Source: Bacillota bacterium
GTDB taxonomy: Bacteria; Bacillota; Limnochordia; Darwinibacteriales; DTU012
Direction: 5' to 3'
Assembly (NCBI GenBank): GCA_012840925.1
Contig: DUVS01000025.1
Span: forward strand, 1-64,000
DNA length: 64,000 nucleotides
Below the pieces are notes generated by a model, which did not search any database, was not told where the DNA came from, and was given only the letters and a program-made list of their open reading frames with translations. Of this stretch, positions 1 to 9,133 are shown one piece after another (within the stretch, counting starts at the first letter, position 1; each line of letters starts with the position of its first letter). The position numbers were made by a program, and so were the translations under genes.

Positions 1-778
1 CCGAATAAGCTGGAGCGTCTTCCCTCCGATCAGCCATACGCAAACCAGTAGTTTGATCTCCTTGAGAAGCTGGAATGGGATAAGCTTCATCAAGATACTG
101 GAACAATCCCGCTGATCCACACAACAAGGTTTTACAGGGCAATAGCCTGGCAGCAGTGGCAATGTTATGCAGATCTTGCTCCGATTCCGCATCCGCTACA
201 ACAATCTTGACTTCGGAAGCAAGATATTCAGCCGCCTTCTGAGCGAGGGCCTTGCCCCCTTCTCTCACGGCAGCCAATTCCAAATGCCCGATCTGTGCTG
301 CAAATTGGCTGTTGATAATCTCCGCGATTGCCGAATGGTAAATAGGTGCAAAAGGGTCTTTGGCCAGCTCAATTTCGGCTAGTTTCACCCCATCGACGAA
401 GTGAATACCGCCAACTGTGGTTCGTTTATTAAAGGGTAGAGCTGGCGCAACGATGACCAGATCGAAAATCTGGCTGTCCAAAACAGCCTTGATTTCTGCA
501 CCAACATTGCCTCTTAACGTCGAGTCAATTTTCTTGTACCAAGCCTGACATCCACTGGTGACTAACTGTCTGACTACTGCTTTAACATTCCCGTAGGCCT
601 GCTGGGGATCGATGTTCCGGCTCTGAGTATTGACTACAACCACATCTGCCCCGTCAATCACCGATTCCAGGTCTTCGGCTGTCAAAGCGGTGCAAATCCG
701 CAAGTTCTTGCCAATAAGCTGCATCCCCGCATCCATGGCACCTGTCAGATCATCGGCAATCACACCAACCAAGCCCAT
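1..778 (-). CDS. Four-carbon acid sugar kinase family protein (DUF1537), partial
   Basis: This gene enters from the window edge, so only the N-terminal ~259 residues are visible; the frame is open to base 1. The start is ATG at 778, preceded by GAGGTGATGGT. The N-terminus GVIADDLTGAMDAG is the signature of the DUF1537 kinases (OtnK, DtnK, OiaK types), whose members phosphorylate C4 sugar acids or related branched oxo-acids with ATP; KKIDSTLRGN at about residue 90 is a second family motif. The C-terminal nucleotide-binding half lies outside the window. It follows the UroD-like gene by 21 bases and is the last visible gene of the long minus-strand set that holds an isomerase, two split transketolases and a transaldolase. 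It is the only sugar-kinase candidate seen there. The substrate is unknown. Confidence 0.9.
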   Translation of the reverse strand, partial: MGLVGVIADDLTGAMDAGMQLIGKNLRICTALTAEDLESVIDGADVVVVNTQSRNIDPQQAYGNVKAVVRQLVTSGCQAWYKKIDSTLRGNVGAEIKAVLDSQIFDLVIVAPALPFNKRTTVGGIHFVDGVKLAEIELAKDPFAPIYHSAIAEIINSQFAAQIGHLELAAVREGGKALAQKAAEYLASEVKIVVADAESEQDLHNIATAARLLPCKTLLCGSAGLFQYLDEAYPIPASQGDQTTGLRMADRREDAPAYS

Positions 779-799
779 ACCATCACCTCAATTCGCCAT

Positions 800-1915
800 C
801 TACTTGACCCAGTCCCGTTCAGCTTTCACCATCAAGGTTTCTGCCTCTTTTTCCGACATCACCGGGAAGAGGAAGTATAGTTTCTCCGGGCCGTAGCGTT
901 TAACGATCTGGTCGGCTGCATCCACCCAATCCTCAAATCTGCCATTCTTTGCAGAAAATATGATCCACAAAGATTTGTTGGCAGCGATCACCTGATCATA
1001 GATGGAGAACCACTGAGGACTGCCGCCGTCAGGCTGCCCCGCCCCAGGTGTCCACTGCAGGGCATTCAACTCCTCGATTTCCATCAGCGCTTCTACATGC
1101 TTGATAGCGTCGGGTCCGTCCAAATGATAGAGGGAAAAATCAAGGTTCTGGCATTGTTTTCTGAGAGATGGAATTACAAATTCGCGAAAATGGGCTGGAG
1201 AAATCATCGCCGAAAAGTCGCACTGGATTTTGGCTGTTCTACCCGGGCCCCAGATACTGAAGGTTGTGTAGCTGCTGCCCCCATCTTCAGTCTTTACCAA
1301 ATCATAGAATCGATCATAGTACTCAAAATAGAGTGAATCCAGCTGTTCGAGGCGGTCTTTGACCACTTCCGGCTGGTCGATCAGATCAAAGCAAAGATTT
1401 TGGGCCCCCCGCATAGCAGCAAGAATATCCAGGTTCTCAATGATATCCGGGATGTTAACCAGAAAGTCACCATCAGCCAGCTTGACTGCTTGTTGGATGG
1501 CCTGGTAATGCCGCTGCCACCAGTGATTGTCCGGATCAAAACGGAATTCTCCCCAAACTTCCCAATCATCGATGCATTCAGGAAACCAGACTGTATTTTG
1601 ATCGAACTTGGGCTCCGATCCCAGATAAACTGCGAACGAGCCGGCTCCAATGTTGATATCCAAGGAAGGGAATGCCTCGGCAAAAAACCTGTAGGTGCGG
1701 CAGTAGTTGCGCATATTCACTACTTTACGCTCAACTTCCAAATGCTTGTCCACAAAGGTCTTCGCCTTCCAGGAAGGCGTTAACGGTTCAGTCGGCTGCT
1801 CCCTCCTGGCGACTACTTTCATCAAAGGCCGGTCAATGTTTTTCCCTTGCCACCAGGCGGTAAAGCGAGCTTTGGTTTCCTCCCAGCTATCAACATATTT
1901 CATGTAGTACTGCAT
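800..1915 (-). CDS. Uroporphyrinogen decarboxylase-like protein lacking the zinc-ligand motif
   Basis: A 371-residue protein of the UroD/MtaA superfamily, which includes haem decarboxylases and cobalamin-dependent methyltransferases. Members of this branch are common in carbohydrate loci and their reaction is generally unknown. The start ATG at 1915 follows GGGAGGGC at good spacing. The TIM-barrel end of the methyltransferase branch normally carries His-x-Cys-Gly and a later Cys that bind zinc. Here the equivalent stretch reads YHLDGPDAIKHV and the second site reads LQWTPGAG, so both cysteines are missing. A methyl transfer like that of MtaA is therefore doubtful. There is no signal peptide. 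It sits 13 bases after a six-hairpin glycosidase gene and 21 bases before the DUF1537 kinase gene, so it is almost certainly co-transcribed with them. Confidence 0.8.
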   Translation of the reverse strand: MQYYMKYVDSWEETKARFTAWWQGKNIDRPLMKVVARREQPTEPLTPSWKAKTFVDKHLEVERKVVNMRNYCRTYRFFAEAFPSLDINIGAGSFAVYLGSEPKFDQNTVWFPECIDDWEVWGEFRFDPDNHWWQRHYQAIQQAVKLADGDFLVNIPDIIENLDILAAMRGAQNLCFDLIDQPEVVKDRLEQLDSLYFEYYDRFYDLVKTEDGGSSYTTFSIWGPGRTAKIQCDFSAMISPAHFREFVIPSLRKQCQNLDFSLYHLDGPDAIKHVEALMEIEELNALQWTPGAGQPDGGSPQWFSIYDQVIAANKSLWIIFSAKNGRFEDWVDAADQIVKRYGPEKLYFLFPVMSEKEAETLMVKAERDWVK

Positions 1916-1928
1916 GCGATGCCCTCCC

Positions 1929-3827
1929 TTAACCTGTCAGCTGCTGCCAATCTGGCAAACGCCGAAGAACCTGTAACCGAAATGCAGTGGGCCAGGCCAC
2001 CAGCCAATAACTGACATTACCCATAGGATTGCCTGTATTGCGGTTCGGCGCTCCCCAATACGTATGGAAAAAACCTTCGTCTTGACTGCCAATTGGCCTC
2101 TGCATCCCATTGATCACCAACTGGCCGTCAGATACCCCCATGGAAGCATTGGCCCATACTGCCTTGGCCCGCTGCCGCCAAATATCGCGTCCAGTAAACT
2201 CAGCAAGCCTAAACCAGTCCTCAACGAAAACCAAAGCGTAAGGATCGATGTGGTGATGCTGAGTGGATACGGAAGTCCCGCCAAAAATGTCGTAATTCAT
2301 TTCAGCCAAGGGAGTCCCTGCCGGGAACGGCGTGGTATAATGCCACTGCCAGGTGGCGAGGTAGTATGAAGCCGATTCCGCCAGCTGCAAATAACGCTGA
2401 TCCTCGGTCAATTCGTATAACTGCAAACTGCTTTTTAAAAGCGGAATCGCTGATTCTTTATCAATACAATATGTATCAAGAGCTGCTGCAGATGTATATC
2501 CATCTGCCAGGAAGTTGCCGACATAATAATCATAACCCCGCTTGGCACTGGTAAGGTATTTCTGATCCCCGGTAATCCGATACGCCTGCAAAAGGGGCAG
2601 CACCAAATAGCAGCCGATAGTGCCGTTGGGATCGATACATTCTCCGGCATTACTCCAGGATTTGCCGAAATTACCGTCCGGGAACTGATGAGCCACGGCA
2701 AAATCACAAATCCCTAAAGCCACTTCCTTGTAAAGCTCCCTGTCATGGTCAACCTTAATTTGACCCAGTAGCTGCCAAGCCTCAAAGAAGTTTACCGCCG
2801 CGTCAGACAAGTTGCAGGCATCCTGAAGACCCCTTTGCACATCTCCGCTCAAAATATGGTCGAAAAGACATTGAATCAAGCCGTTATCCAACCGGGCATG
2901 AACCGCCCATGTTGTCAAGGTGTTGAGTCCGATCTGCAGATCGTCTTCATTGCCGCTTCTGATATAACTGTAGAGCATAGAGTTTGCCAATGAGATGTTC
3001 TGCCCGGTCCAGCCAACCAGGTACCTGGCCGTGGGGCGCAGTTTCCACTCTTCACCGTTCCAGCGCAGCCCCTTGGAAAACCCGCGGTAAATACTTTCCT
3101 CCACATACAGGCTGTGCTTGGCATAATGGACACCCAGGCGCCACAACTCTTCCGGGGGATACCACGGTTCTTGCCGGTGGTAGTTTATGTTCCAGGCAAA
3201 ATCCAACATGTGGTCATAGGACAGTTTCTCCGTATGGACAGCTACCACCACCAGATAAACACAAATCCTGAATTCAGAACCTGCTTCCAGGCTGATCATC
3301 CGTTGAAATGCTTCCTGATACTTGTTCTTTTGAAAATACGTGCAAGGCCCCTCCTCTTCGGGCCAGATCAAGCGATGGACTGTATGTGTATCGCCTGGAA
3401 TCAAGGAACAGGAAAAGGGAGCATCAGTGCTGTTTATGTCACCAAACAAGCCGACAGACCAATTGGCCCCTTCAGAGTATGTGGCTCCGGCAACAGATAC
3501 TCTGCTGTAGGAAAAGGACCAGGGAGTCCCGTCTTTGATAAACCCCTTCGGTTCTCCTCCTTTGCCCCAGTGATTGCCATTGTAACTGACAGCGGGAATC
3601 ATGGCCCAACTTGTACGATAGTGAGCCTTGAAATCCACTACCAGCCGGAAAGACTCGATTTGCTCATTACTAGAAAATGTCTTGCTGATCTTGAACACAC
3701 CAGGTTGAACTTGTTCGACAGCACTGTCCTGCAGGGTTACGCCTGCTGGCATGTCCAAGCATAATTCACCGATCAGTTGATCTCCCGCATATAGTTGCTG
3801 CGACTCATGACACCACTCAAAAACCAT
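1929..3827 (-). CDS. Six-hairpin (alpha/alpha barrel) glycosidase-like protein
   Basis: A 632-residue protein. The start is ATG at 3827, chosen because GAGGAG lies 8 bases upstream; a TTG further upstream would overlap the previous gene. The N-terminal ~200 residues are beta-rich. From about residue 210 there are repeated Trp/Tyr-rich helical segments (for example RPTARYLVGWTGQNISLANS and YDYYVGNFLADGYTSAAALD) typical of the six-hairpin glycosidase superfamily. No exact CAZy family can be assigned by eye. There is no signal peptide, so it should act in the cytoplasm on imported oligosaccharide. It lies directly downstream of a split transketolase pair. Alternatives are a GH127/GH105-like hydrolase or an epimerase of the same fold. 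Confidence 0.7.
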   Translation of the reverse strand: MVFEWCHESQQLYAGDQLIGELCLDMPAGVTLQDSAVEQVQPGVFKISKTFSSNEQIESFRLVVDFKAHYRTSWAMIPAVSYNGNHWGKGGEPKGFIKDGTPWSFSYSRVSVAGATYSEGANWSVGLFGDINSTDAPFSCSLIPGDTHTVHRLIWPEEEGPCTYFQKNKYQEAFQRMISLEAGSEFRICVYLVVVAVHTEKLSYDHMLDFAWNINYHRQEPWYPPEELWRLGVHYAKHSLYVEESIYRGFSKGLRWNGEEWKLRPTARYLVGWTGQNISLANSMLYSYIRSGNEDDLQIGLNTLTTWAVHARLDNGLIQCLFDHILSGDVQRGLQDACNLSDAAVNFFEAWQLLGQIKVDHDRELYKEVALGICDFAVAHQFPDGNFGKSWSNAGECIDPNGTIGCYLVLPLLQAYRITGDQKYLTSAKRGYDYYVGNFLADGYTSAAALDTYCIDKESAIPLLKSSLQLYELTEDQRYLQLAESASYYLATWQWHYTTPFPAGTPLAEMNYDIFGGTSVSTQHHHIDPYALVFVEDWFRLAEFTGRDIWRQRAKAVWANASMGVSDGQLVINGMQRPIGSQDEGFFHTYWGAPNRNTGNPMGNVSYWLVAWPTAFRLQVLRRLPDWQQLTG

Positions 3828-3880
3828 CGTCTCTTCTCCTCTCGCCTTTATTTCCAAGACACTGCAGCCGCAACAAAGAG

Positions 3881-4822
3881 TCAATCCAGCATGGCCAGCG
3901 CTGCTGCAGCAATGTCTTCTGCTGTCAACTGATAATACTTGAAAACCTGGGCAGGATCGCCTGTGATAGCAGGCTCATCCGGTATACCCAAAATCCGCAT
4001 CCGCACCGGATAGTTTTGTGTTACCACCTCAGCCACCGCTGAACCCAACCCGCCGTAAATACTGTGTTCTTCAACAGTGATTAGATTTCCGGTATCACAG
4101 GCAGCTTGCAGTACTGCTTCTTGATCCAGCGGTTTGATGGTATGCATATCGATTATCCGGGCCTTGATGCCTTGTTTTTTCAAAATCAAACCTGCATCTA
4201 AAGCTGGCCGCACCATCTCACCTGTGGCAATAATGGCTATGTCTTTACCGTCAAGCAAGATATTTGCCCGGCCAACAGTCAGGGGGACATCATTTTCTGG
4301 ATAAACATCAGCGACAGCCCCCCGTCCCATCCGTACATAGACTGGCCCTGGAAACTGAGTCAATGTTTCCGTCAACTTCCGGGTCTGATGCACATCGCAG
4401 GGAAACACAATGGTCAGATTTGGAATGGCCCGCATCACAGCCAGATCATGGAGGGCATGATGGGTTGAACCAAGCGGCCCGTAGCTAACCCCTCCACTGA
4501 CAGCAATGATTTTCACATTTGTATTGCTGTAGGCCACATCAACCTTGACTTGCTCCAGGCTGCGGGCGCTGAGAAAACAGGCGGGGCCGCAGACGAAAGG
4601 TTTTTTACCGCAAACAGCCAAACCAGCGCCGATACCCACCAGGTTTTGCTCAGCAATACCCACTTCCACAAATTGATCCGGCAGTTCTTTGGCAAACTGC
4701 TCCAGCGTCACAGAACCCCTGGCATCACTGGTCAAGGCAATTATATCCCGATCCTTCTGGGCCAATTCCAGTAATGTATCGGTAAAAGCTTTTCTGCATG
4801 GTATTTGATAGTTTTTCACCAT
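3881..4822 (-). CDS. Transketolase, C-terminal subunit (first pair)
   Basis: A 313-residue protein covering the pyrimidine-binding and C-terminal domains of a split transketolase. The catalytic Glu that activates thiamine diphosphate lies in VGIAEQN (about E58). It starts with ATG at 4822, only 3 bases after the stop of the N-terminal subunit, so the two are surely translated together. Split transketolases of this kind transfer two-carbon units between ketose and aldose phosphates. They also occur in dedicated sugar pathways such as apulose-4-phosphate cleavage and the sulfo-transketolase route. The window holds a second, diverged pair at 8.2-10.0 kb, suggesting separate substrates. Confidence 0.92.
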   Translation of the reverse strand: MVKNYQIPCRKAFTDTLLELAQKDRDIIALTSDARGSVTLEQFAKELPDQFVEVGIAEQNLVGIGAGLAVCGKKPFVCGPACFLSARSLEQVKVDVAYSNTNVKIIAVSGGVSYGPLGSTHHALHDLAVMRAIPNLTIVFPCDVHQTRKLTETLTQFPGPVYVRMGRGAVADVYPENDVPLTVGRANILLDGKDIAIIATGEMVRPALDAGLILKKQGIKARIIDMHTIKPLDQEAVLQAACDTGNLITVEEHSIYGGLGSAVAEVVTQNYPVRMRILGIPDEPAITGDPAQVFKYYQLTAEDIAAAALAMLD

Positions 4823-4825
4823 ATC

Positions 4826-5662
4826 TTAAACCGCTCCCATCCTAAGCTCCAGTTCGTGCAGTGCTTCGGCATACTCCCGATCATTGGGGACCCGATGATG
4901 CCATCCTGATTGATTTTCCATAAACGATATGCCTTTACCCTTAATGGTATTGGCAATAATCACATGGGGTTTTCCAGAAACAACCGGAATCCTGGCCAGC
5001 ATACCCACCAAAGTTTGGAAATCGTGGCCGTCTCCATCCAGGACTTCCCATCCGAAGGCTTGCCATTTCGCCTTAAGGTCTTCCAGAGCCATTACATCCT
5101 CAGTATTGCCGCCAATCTGAAGTCGGTTGCGATCAACAATCCCGATTAAATTATCAAGTTTGTAGTGACTGCCCGCCATGGCCGCTTCCCAAACCGAGCC
5201 TTCAGCCAGCTCGCCATCTCCCATCAAGGCATAGACTTTATAGTCTTTTCGATCCATCTTACCGGCCAGTGCCATGCCGACACCAACTGATAAACCATGC
5301 CCTAGAGCACCGGTGTTCACTTCAATTCCCGGGACATTGTTGGTGGGATGGCCAATCAGGCGCGAGTGGAATCCACGGTAAGAGCCTAACTCTGTTTCGG
5401 AGATAAACCCCAGGTCTGCCAGAATAGCGTACAAACCTTCCACGCTGTGGCCTTTGCTCAATACAAACCGATCCCGGCTTTCCCAGTTAGGATGCTTGGG
5501 ATCGATACGCATAACGGCATAATAAAGCGCTACTAGAATATCCGTGCAGGAAAGGGCTCCTCCAATATGGCCGCCTTTTCCTTGATATATCATGTTAAGA
5601 ATAGCTATTCGAGTTTGAGTTGCTTTTTGGGCTAACAGTTTCAGATCAGCCAAGCATATCAC
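4826..5662 (-). CDS. Transketolase, N-terminal subunit (first pair)
   Basis: A 278-residue thiamine diphosphate-binding subunit. It shows the GDGELAEGSVWEA motif (GDG at residues 148-150, Mg/ThDP diphosphate binding), KGGHIGG near residue 30 and SKGHSVEGLYA near residue 70, all typical of transketolase N-terminal halves. The start is uncertain: GTG at 5662 lies only 2 bases from GGAGG, whereas TTG at 5653 is 5 bases from AGGAAGTGA and may be the true start. It is followed after 3 bases by its C-terminal partner and preceded by a beta-propeller glycosidase gene. Together the pair makes a complete enzyme of about 590 residues. Confidence 0.92.
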   Translation of the reverse strand: MICLADLKLLAQKATQTRIAILNMIYQGKGGHIGGALSCTDILVALYYAVMRIDPKHPNWESRDRFVLSKGHSVEGLYAILADLGFISETELGSYRGFHSRLIGHPTNNVPGIEVNTGALGHGLSVGVGMALAGKMDRKDYKVYALMGDGELAEGSVWEAAMAGSHYKLDNLIGIVDRNRLQIGGNTEDVMALEDLKAKWQAFGWEVLDGDGHDFQTLVGMLARIPVVSGKPHVIIANTIKGKGISFMENQSGWHHRVPNDREYAEALHELELRMGAV

Positions 5663-5687
5663 TTCCTCCGTTTCGGATCACAGTTTG

Positions 5688-6707
5688 TTACACAATCGGT
5701 CGGGATGTGGCAAAGGTAATGGTTCGAAACTCATCCCAAAGGCTTTTTACAGGGTCGCCCTCTCTGTATTTGCGGCAGGCACAGTAAAAATGGTACAAGA
5801 CCCCGTTATGAACCAGGATCGAAGGTTTATGGGCAAAGGAATGGTCAACCTCACCCTCCCGGCCATTGGTTAAAATCGGATCTGGATATTTAATCCAATC
5901 ATAGAGATTGGCGGAGAAAGCAAGACCCTCCTGGGCATGCCGCCTGTTAAACCCATAGTAAAACATCAACCAGCGGTCACCGTCCTTAACCACATAAGGA
6001 TCGGCACAGAACTGGCTGTCCCATCGGCTTTCCGAGACTTTGACAATAGGGTTGCCCTCATAACGCTGCCAGTGCTGTAAGTCGGTAGACGTTGCCACGC
6101 CAATCTGTTCGATCCAGCCTCTTGGTTTGGCATTCTTGGCATTGTAAAACAAATAATAGCGATCATTTTCTTGAATCAGGCAGGCCTTGTACAACCCGCC
6201 GTTCTCCCAATCTGCTCCGTCTTTCCACGAGAAGATGGGCTCGGGCAGACGGTGCCACTGCATCAGTTCCGGATCCTCACTCCATGCCAAACCAATCTGG
6301 GCCGGGCCGGCTTCATACCCTTCTTCGGGATACGAATGATACACCATCCAATATTTGCCGCCTACTTTTTGCAGAGCCGGCGGTTCCCAAACGGAATTGG
6401 TGTTCTTCAGAATCCAGGTTCCTGCAGCTCCAACCCGATCCCAGCCGACATGGTCTTCCCGTCTTAGGATCGGTCCTTTGCGCTGCCAGTTGATGAGATC
6501 ATCACTGACAGCCAAGCCTGTCTGATAGCCAATTCCGTCAAAACCTACATAGAGCATATAAAACTGGCCGTTATGATAAAAAACAAAGGGACAGTCAACA
6601 GCCAGAGCATCGAAAGCACCTGCTGTTCCGGACCCTGTTAAAACAGGACGGCCAAATTTATACGGCGTAAGATACTTCTGCACAGCATCACCGAAGTTGT
6701 TCTCCAT
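5688..6707 (-). CDS. Five-bladed beta-propeller glycosidase (GH43/GH117/GH130-like)
   Basis: A 339-residue protein made of repeating blades of the type YHNGQFYMLYVGFDG, KYWMVYHSYP, RYYLFYNAKN and DRWLMFYYGFN, each followed by a D..W element (SDDLINWQRKG, STDLQHWQRYEGNP). This is the classic five-bladed propeller of GH43, GH117 and GH130-type enzymes. The early DCPFVFYHNG contains an Asp where the family places a catalytic acidic residue. The start is ATG at 6707 with GAGGTG 7 bases upstream; the coding region then begins 12 bases after the cupin stop. There is no signal peptide, so it is expected to act in the cytoplasm on oligosaccharide or a sugar conjugate. Specificity cannot be read from the sequence. 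Confidence 0.8.
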   Translation of the reverse strand: MENNFGDAVQKYLTPYKFGRPVLTGSGTAGAFDALAVDCPFVFYHNGQFYMLYVGFDGIGYQTGLAVSDDLINWQRKGPILRREDHVGWDRVGAAGTWILKNTNSVWEPPALQKVGGKYWMVYHSYPEEGYEAGPAQIGLAWSEDPELMQWHRLPEPIFSWKDGADWENGGLYKACLIQENDRYYLFYNAKNAKPRGWIEQIGVATSTDLQHWQRYEGNPIVKVSESRWDSQFCADPYVVKDGDRWLMFYYGFNRRHAQEGLAFSANLYDWIKYPDPILTNGREGEVDHSFAHKPSILVHNGVLYHFYCACRKYREGDPVKSLWDEFRTITFATSRPIV

Positions 6708-6718
6708 CAATCTGCACC

Positions 6719-7060
6719 TCAAACAACATATTCCGGCCGCATGGGAGTAAAGCTCTCAATCAATTCTGTATCTTCAAGGACCTCTGAGCCGTGCTCTTCA
6801 TAAGAATCAAAAACATAGCTGGATCCGGGTTCAACTATAATATCTCTCCCGTCTTTGGTAAAAAAGCGCACTTTACCTTTGATCACATAGCCGTTTTGAA
6901 CCGCTTCATGACTGTGAAGGGGGATCTTCGCCCCTTTCTTCATTTGGAAATGACACAACATCAGCTGATCATTATAAGCCAGGGTGGTTCGAAAGATGCC
7001 TGGCATCATCTCCACCGGTTTCTGCTCCTGTAGACGCTTGTGATACTCCTTCTTTGCCAT
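6719..7060 (-). CDS. Small cupin-domain protein
   Basis: A 113-residue single cupin. The metal-binding motif is recognisable: KGAKIPLHSHEAVQNGYVIKGKVRF (two His and a Glu in motif 1) and SSYVFDSYEEHGSEV (His in motif 2). The family includes sugar isomerases, epimerases and small dioxygenases as well as binding proteins. Placed between the transaldolase and a glycosidase, it may act as a mutarotase or sugar isomerase helper, but that is inference. SD AAGGAGTG lies about 10 bases before ATG at 7060. Confidence 0.85.
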   Translation of the reverse strand: MAKKEYHKRLQEQKPVEMMPGIFRTTLAYNDQLMLCHFQMKKGAKIPLHSHEAVQNGYVIKGKVRFFTKDGRDIIVEPGSSYVFDSYEEHGSEVLEDTELIESFTPMRPEYVV

Positions 7061-7124
7061 TGGTGCAAGTCCACTCCTTTCCGTCGGCTCTACTCGCTAA
7101 TGCTTTGTTTATACGTTTCCGCTG

Positions 7125-8174
7125 CTATCTTTCTCCAACCTTACGCCTTTCGCGAAGCGTTCCAAGCAAAAAGCTCCATCCTGCTTCAAAACTATCGCGG
7201 AAAAAGCGTACGGGGCCAAAATCAGCAAATTCTTCCACGACAAGCCCGTCTTCTTCAAAGGCCATCCTGAATTCGGGGATCTTCAGCAATGCCTCAACCG
7301 CGTACTCAGGAATGGGCGTATCCATCCTGTATACGACCGGTGGATCTTGAGTCAGGAGTTCTTCTGCTGCTCCCCGCCAATTGATCGTGACATGGACATC
7401 TCCGCCGACCATTTCTGTAAAATGATGCAGGCCCCTGGCACCACCACCAAGCATGGTAACCTGATAGCCTCGCTCTTTCAAAATCCTGTACTGTTTGCGG
7501 GCAACAATTGTTCCAGCCTGCCAGAGAATGTCTGGGGCAATATCAAATTGACCGAGCTGGGCCAGATTATGCAAGTATTCGTCGAAAATTCCTGTGATAT
7601 GGGTAACGTAAAATGGTGGCCGCTTATTTACCTTTTGACAAGTCCGCTCATATAATTCGCAAACAGCAACGGCTTGGGCTATGGCCATCACTTCTGTGGC
7701 AATAATCGGTACGTTCTCACCAATCAGGTACTCAATTGCCTTCAGCCCTGCTGCAGTAACGGGGATTTTGGCAATCACATTACCACCTAAAGCTCTGTCT
7801 GCCAAAGTTGCATCAATGATATTTAGATACTCGTCCTCCGCAAAGGGATCACCTTGAATGGAAACAAAACCTTGCTGCTGATCCATGATAAAAAGTGGTT
7901 TAAACATCTCCACCAACGGTTTAATAACCTGCCGCTGGATCTCAGCAGCTGCCCGGGAATCATCGTCGATATTCGCCAGAACCTGGTCGATTATGGCAAA
8001 TACTTCACTTCTTTCAGATTCCTGCTGCAGCATTTTGGCAGTATAGGTTGGATTAGTAGTGCAGCTGATGGCACCTGCAGCCAGCGCTTTTTTTGCTTCC
8101 TCCCTGGTGGGATTATTAATCCAGAGCCTGGTGGGGCTTTGCTGTGTCACTCGCTGAAAATAGCCGTAATTCAT
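7125..8174 (-). CDS. Transaldolase family protein
   Basis: A 349-residue class I aldolase-fold protein of the transaldolase family. The Schiff-base lysine is in GNVIAKIPVT (K136); the N-terminal ISCTTNPTYTAKML segment matches the substrate loop (usually TSNP). It is much longer than the ~215-residue fructose-6-phosphate-aldolase type and close to the TalB size class. The start is ATG at 8174, which overlaps the stop of the upstream transketolase subunit by ATGA; translational coupling is likely. A transaldolase encoded with two transketolases and an isomerase implies that a ketose or ketose phosphate is broken down by C3 and C2 transfers rather than by a simple aldolase. Whether it serves a plain pentose or hexose phosphate or an unusual sugar is unknown. 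Confidence 0.88.
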   Translation of the reverse strand: MNYGYFQRVTQQSPTRLWINNPTREEAKKALAAGAISCTTNPTYTAKMLQQESERSEVFAIIDQVLANIDDDSRAAAEIQRQVIKPLVEMFKPLFIMDQQQGFVSIQGDPFAEDEYLNIIDATLADRALGGNVIAKIPVTAAGLKAIEYLIGENVPIIATEVMAIAQAVAVCELYERTCQKVNKRPPFYVTHITGIFDEYLHNLAQLGQFDIAPDILWQAGTIVARKQYRILKERGYQVTMLGGGARGLHHFTEMVGGDVHVTINWRGAAEELLTQDPPVVYRMDTPIPEYAVEALLKIPEFRMAFEEDGLVVEEFADFGPVRFFRDSFEAGWSFLLGTLRERRKVGER

Positions 8175-9130
8175 GCAGACCGCCCTTCCTTTCTGGCCAA
8201 TACTTGCCTGCAGGCATTGCAAATGTCGTCAACACTCAGCCCATAAGCATCCATGAGCTTTTCTGCTTCACCTGATTCAGGGAACAGATCTCGAAGGCCA
8301 ACCCTGGCCAAAGGCACTGGCACTTTCTCGGCGATCACCTCGGCAATAGCGCTTCCTAAACCGCCGATAATATTGTGATCTTCTACTGTCACTGCTGCCC
8401 CGGTCTTTTCAAGGATCGCCACAATCCCCTCTGTATCCAATGGTCTTAGTGTGTGCACCTCAACCACTGCAGCTTTGATTCCTGAGTTATATAAGCGTTT
8501 TGCTGCCGCTAAAGCTCTAGGAATGGTATGCCCATTTGCCAATATGGCAACGTCATCTCCAAACACTTGGAGATGGCGGATCTTACCTAATTCAAACGGG
8601 AGATCGGAATCCAATACAACCGGATCACGGCCGCTGCCAATCCGCAAATACACCGGCCCAGGTACATTGACAACAGCCTCCACAGCTTTACTCACTTGGG
8701 AAGCATCGGCTGGTACAACAATGGTAATGCCGGGAATAGTCCGCAAAATCCCCAGGTCTTCAAAAAACTGGTGAGTGACCCCTTCCCGTTCACCGGCCCC
8801 AATCCCGCCGTTTGCTCCCACCATCTTGACATTAAGAAATGGATAAGCTACAAAAGTCCGCACTTGTTCACAAGCACGCATGGTAATAAACCCGGCATAA
8901 GTGGCAACAACCGGAATCAGGCCACAGGATGCCAATCCAGCAGCACAAGCCACAGCGTTCTGCTCCGCAATGCCGACATCGATGAATCGATCGGGGAAAG
9001 CAGCTTTGAATCCATCGGCTCGGATCACTTTGGACGAATCGGAGCAGACAAGGACAATCTTCGGATTCTTATCAGCCAGCTCTGCCAAGCTGTCAATAAA
9101 AGCCACTCTTGTATTGGCATACTTGATCAT
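8171..9130 (-). CDS. Transketolase, C-terminal subunit (second pair)
   Basis: A 319-residue split-transketolase subunit with the catalytic Glu in VGIAEQN (about E56), a SDSSKVIRADG segment and the C-terminal domain ending near residue 305. It begins at ATG 9130, 3 bases after the stop of its N-terminal partner, with GGGGGG 7 bases upstream, and its TGA overlaps the transaldolase ATG. Compared with the first pair the two proteins are clearly homologous but strongly diverged (for example SDSSKVIR against SDARGSVT), which argues for two substrates rather than a recent duplication. Confidence 0.92.
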   Translation of the reverse strand: MIKYANTRVAFIDSLAELADKNPKIVLVCSDSSKVIRADGFKAAFPDRFIDVGIAEQNAVACAAGLASCGLIPVVATYAGFITMRACEQVRTFVAYPFLNVKMVGANGGIGAGEREGVTHQFFEDLGILRTIPGITIVVPADASQVSKAVEAVVNVPGPVYLRIGSGRDPVVLDSDLPFELGKIRHLQVFGDDVAILANGHTIPRALAAAKRLYNSGIKAAVVEVHTLRPLDTEGIVAILEKTGAAVTVEDHNIIGGLGSAIAEVIAEKVPVPLARVGLRDLFPESGEAEKLMDAYGLSVDDICNACRQVLARKEGRSA

Positions 9131-9133
9131 TTT

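Noticed and set aside
5722-5740. tRNA T-loop-like stretch GGTTCGAAACTC
   Set aside because: It lies within a coding gene and no cloverleaf can be drawn around it.
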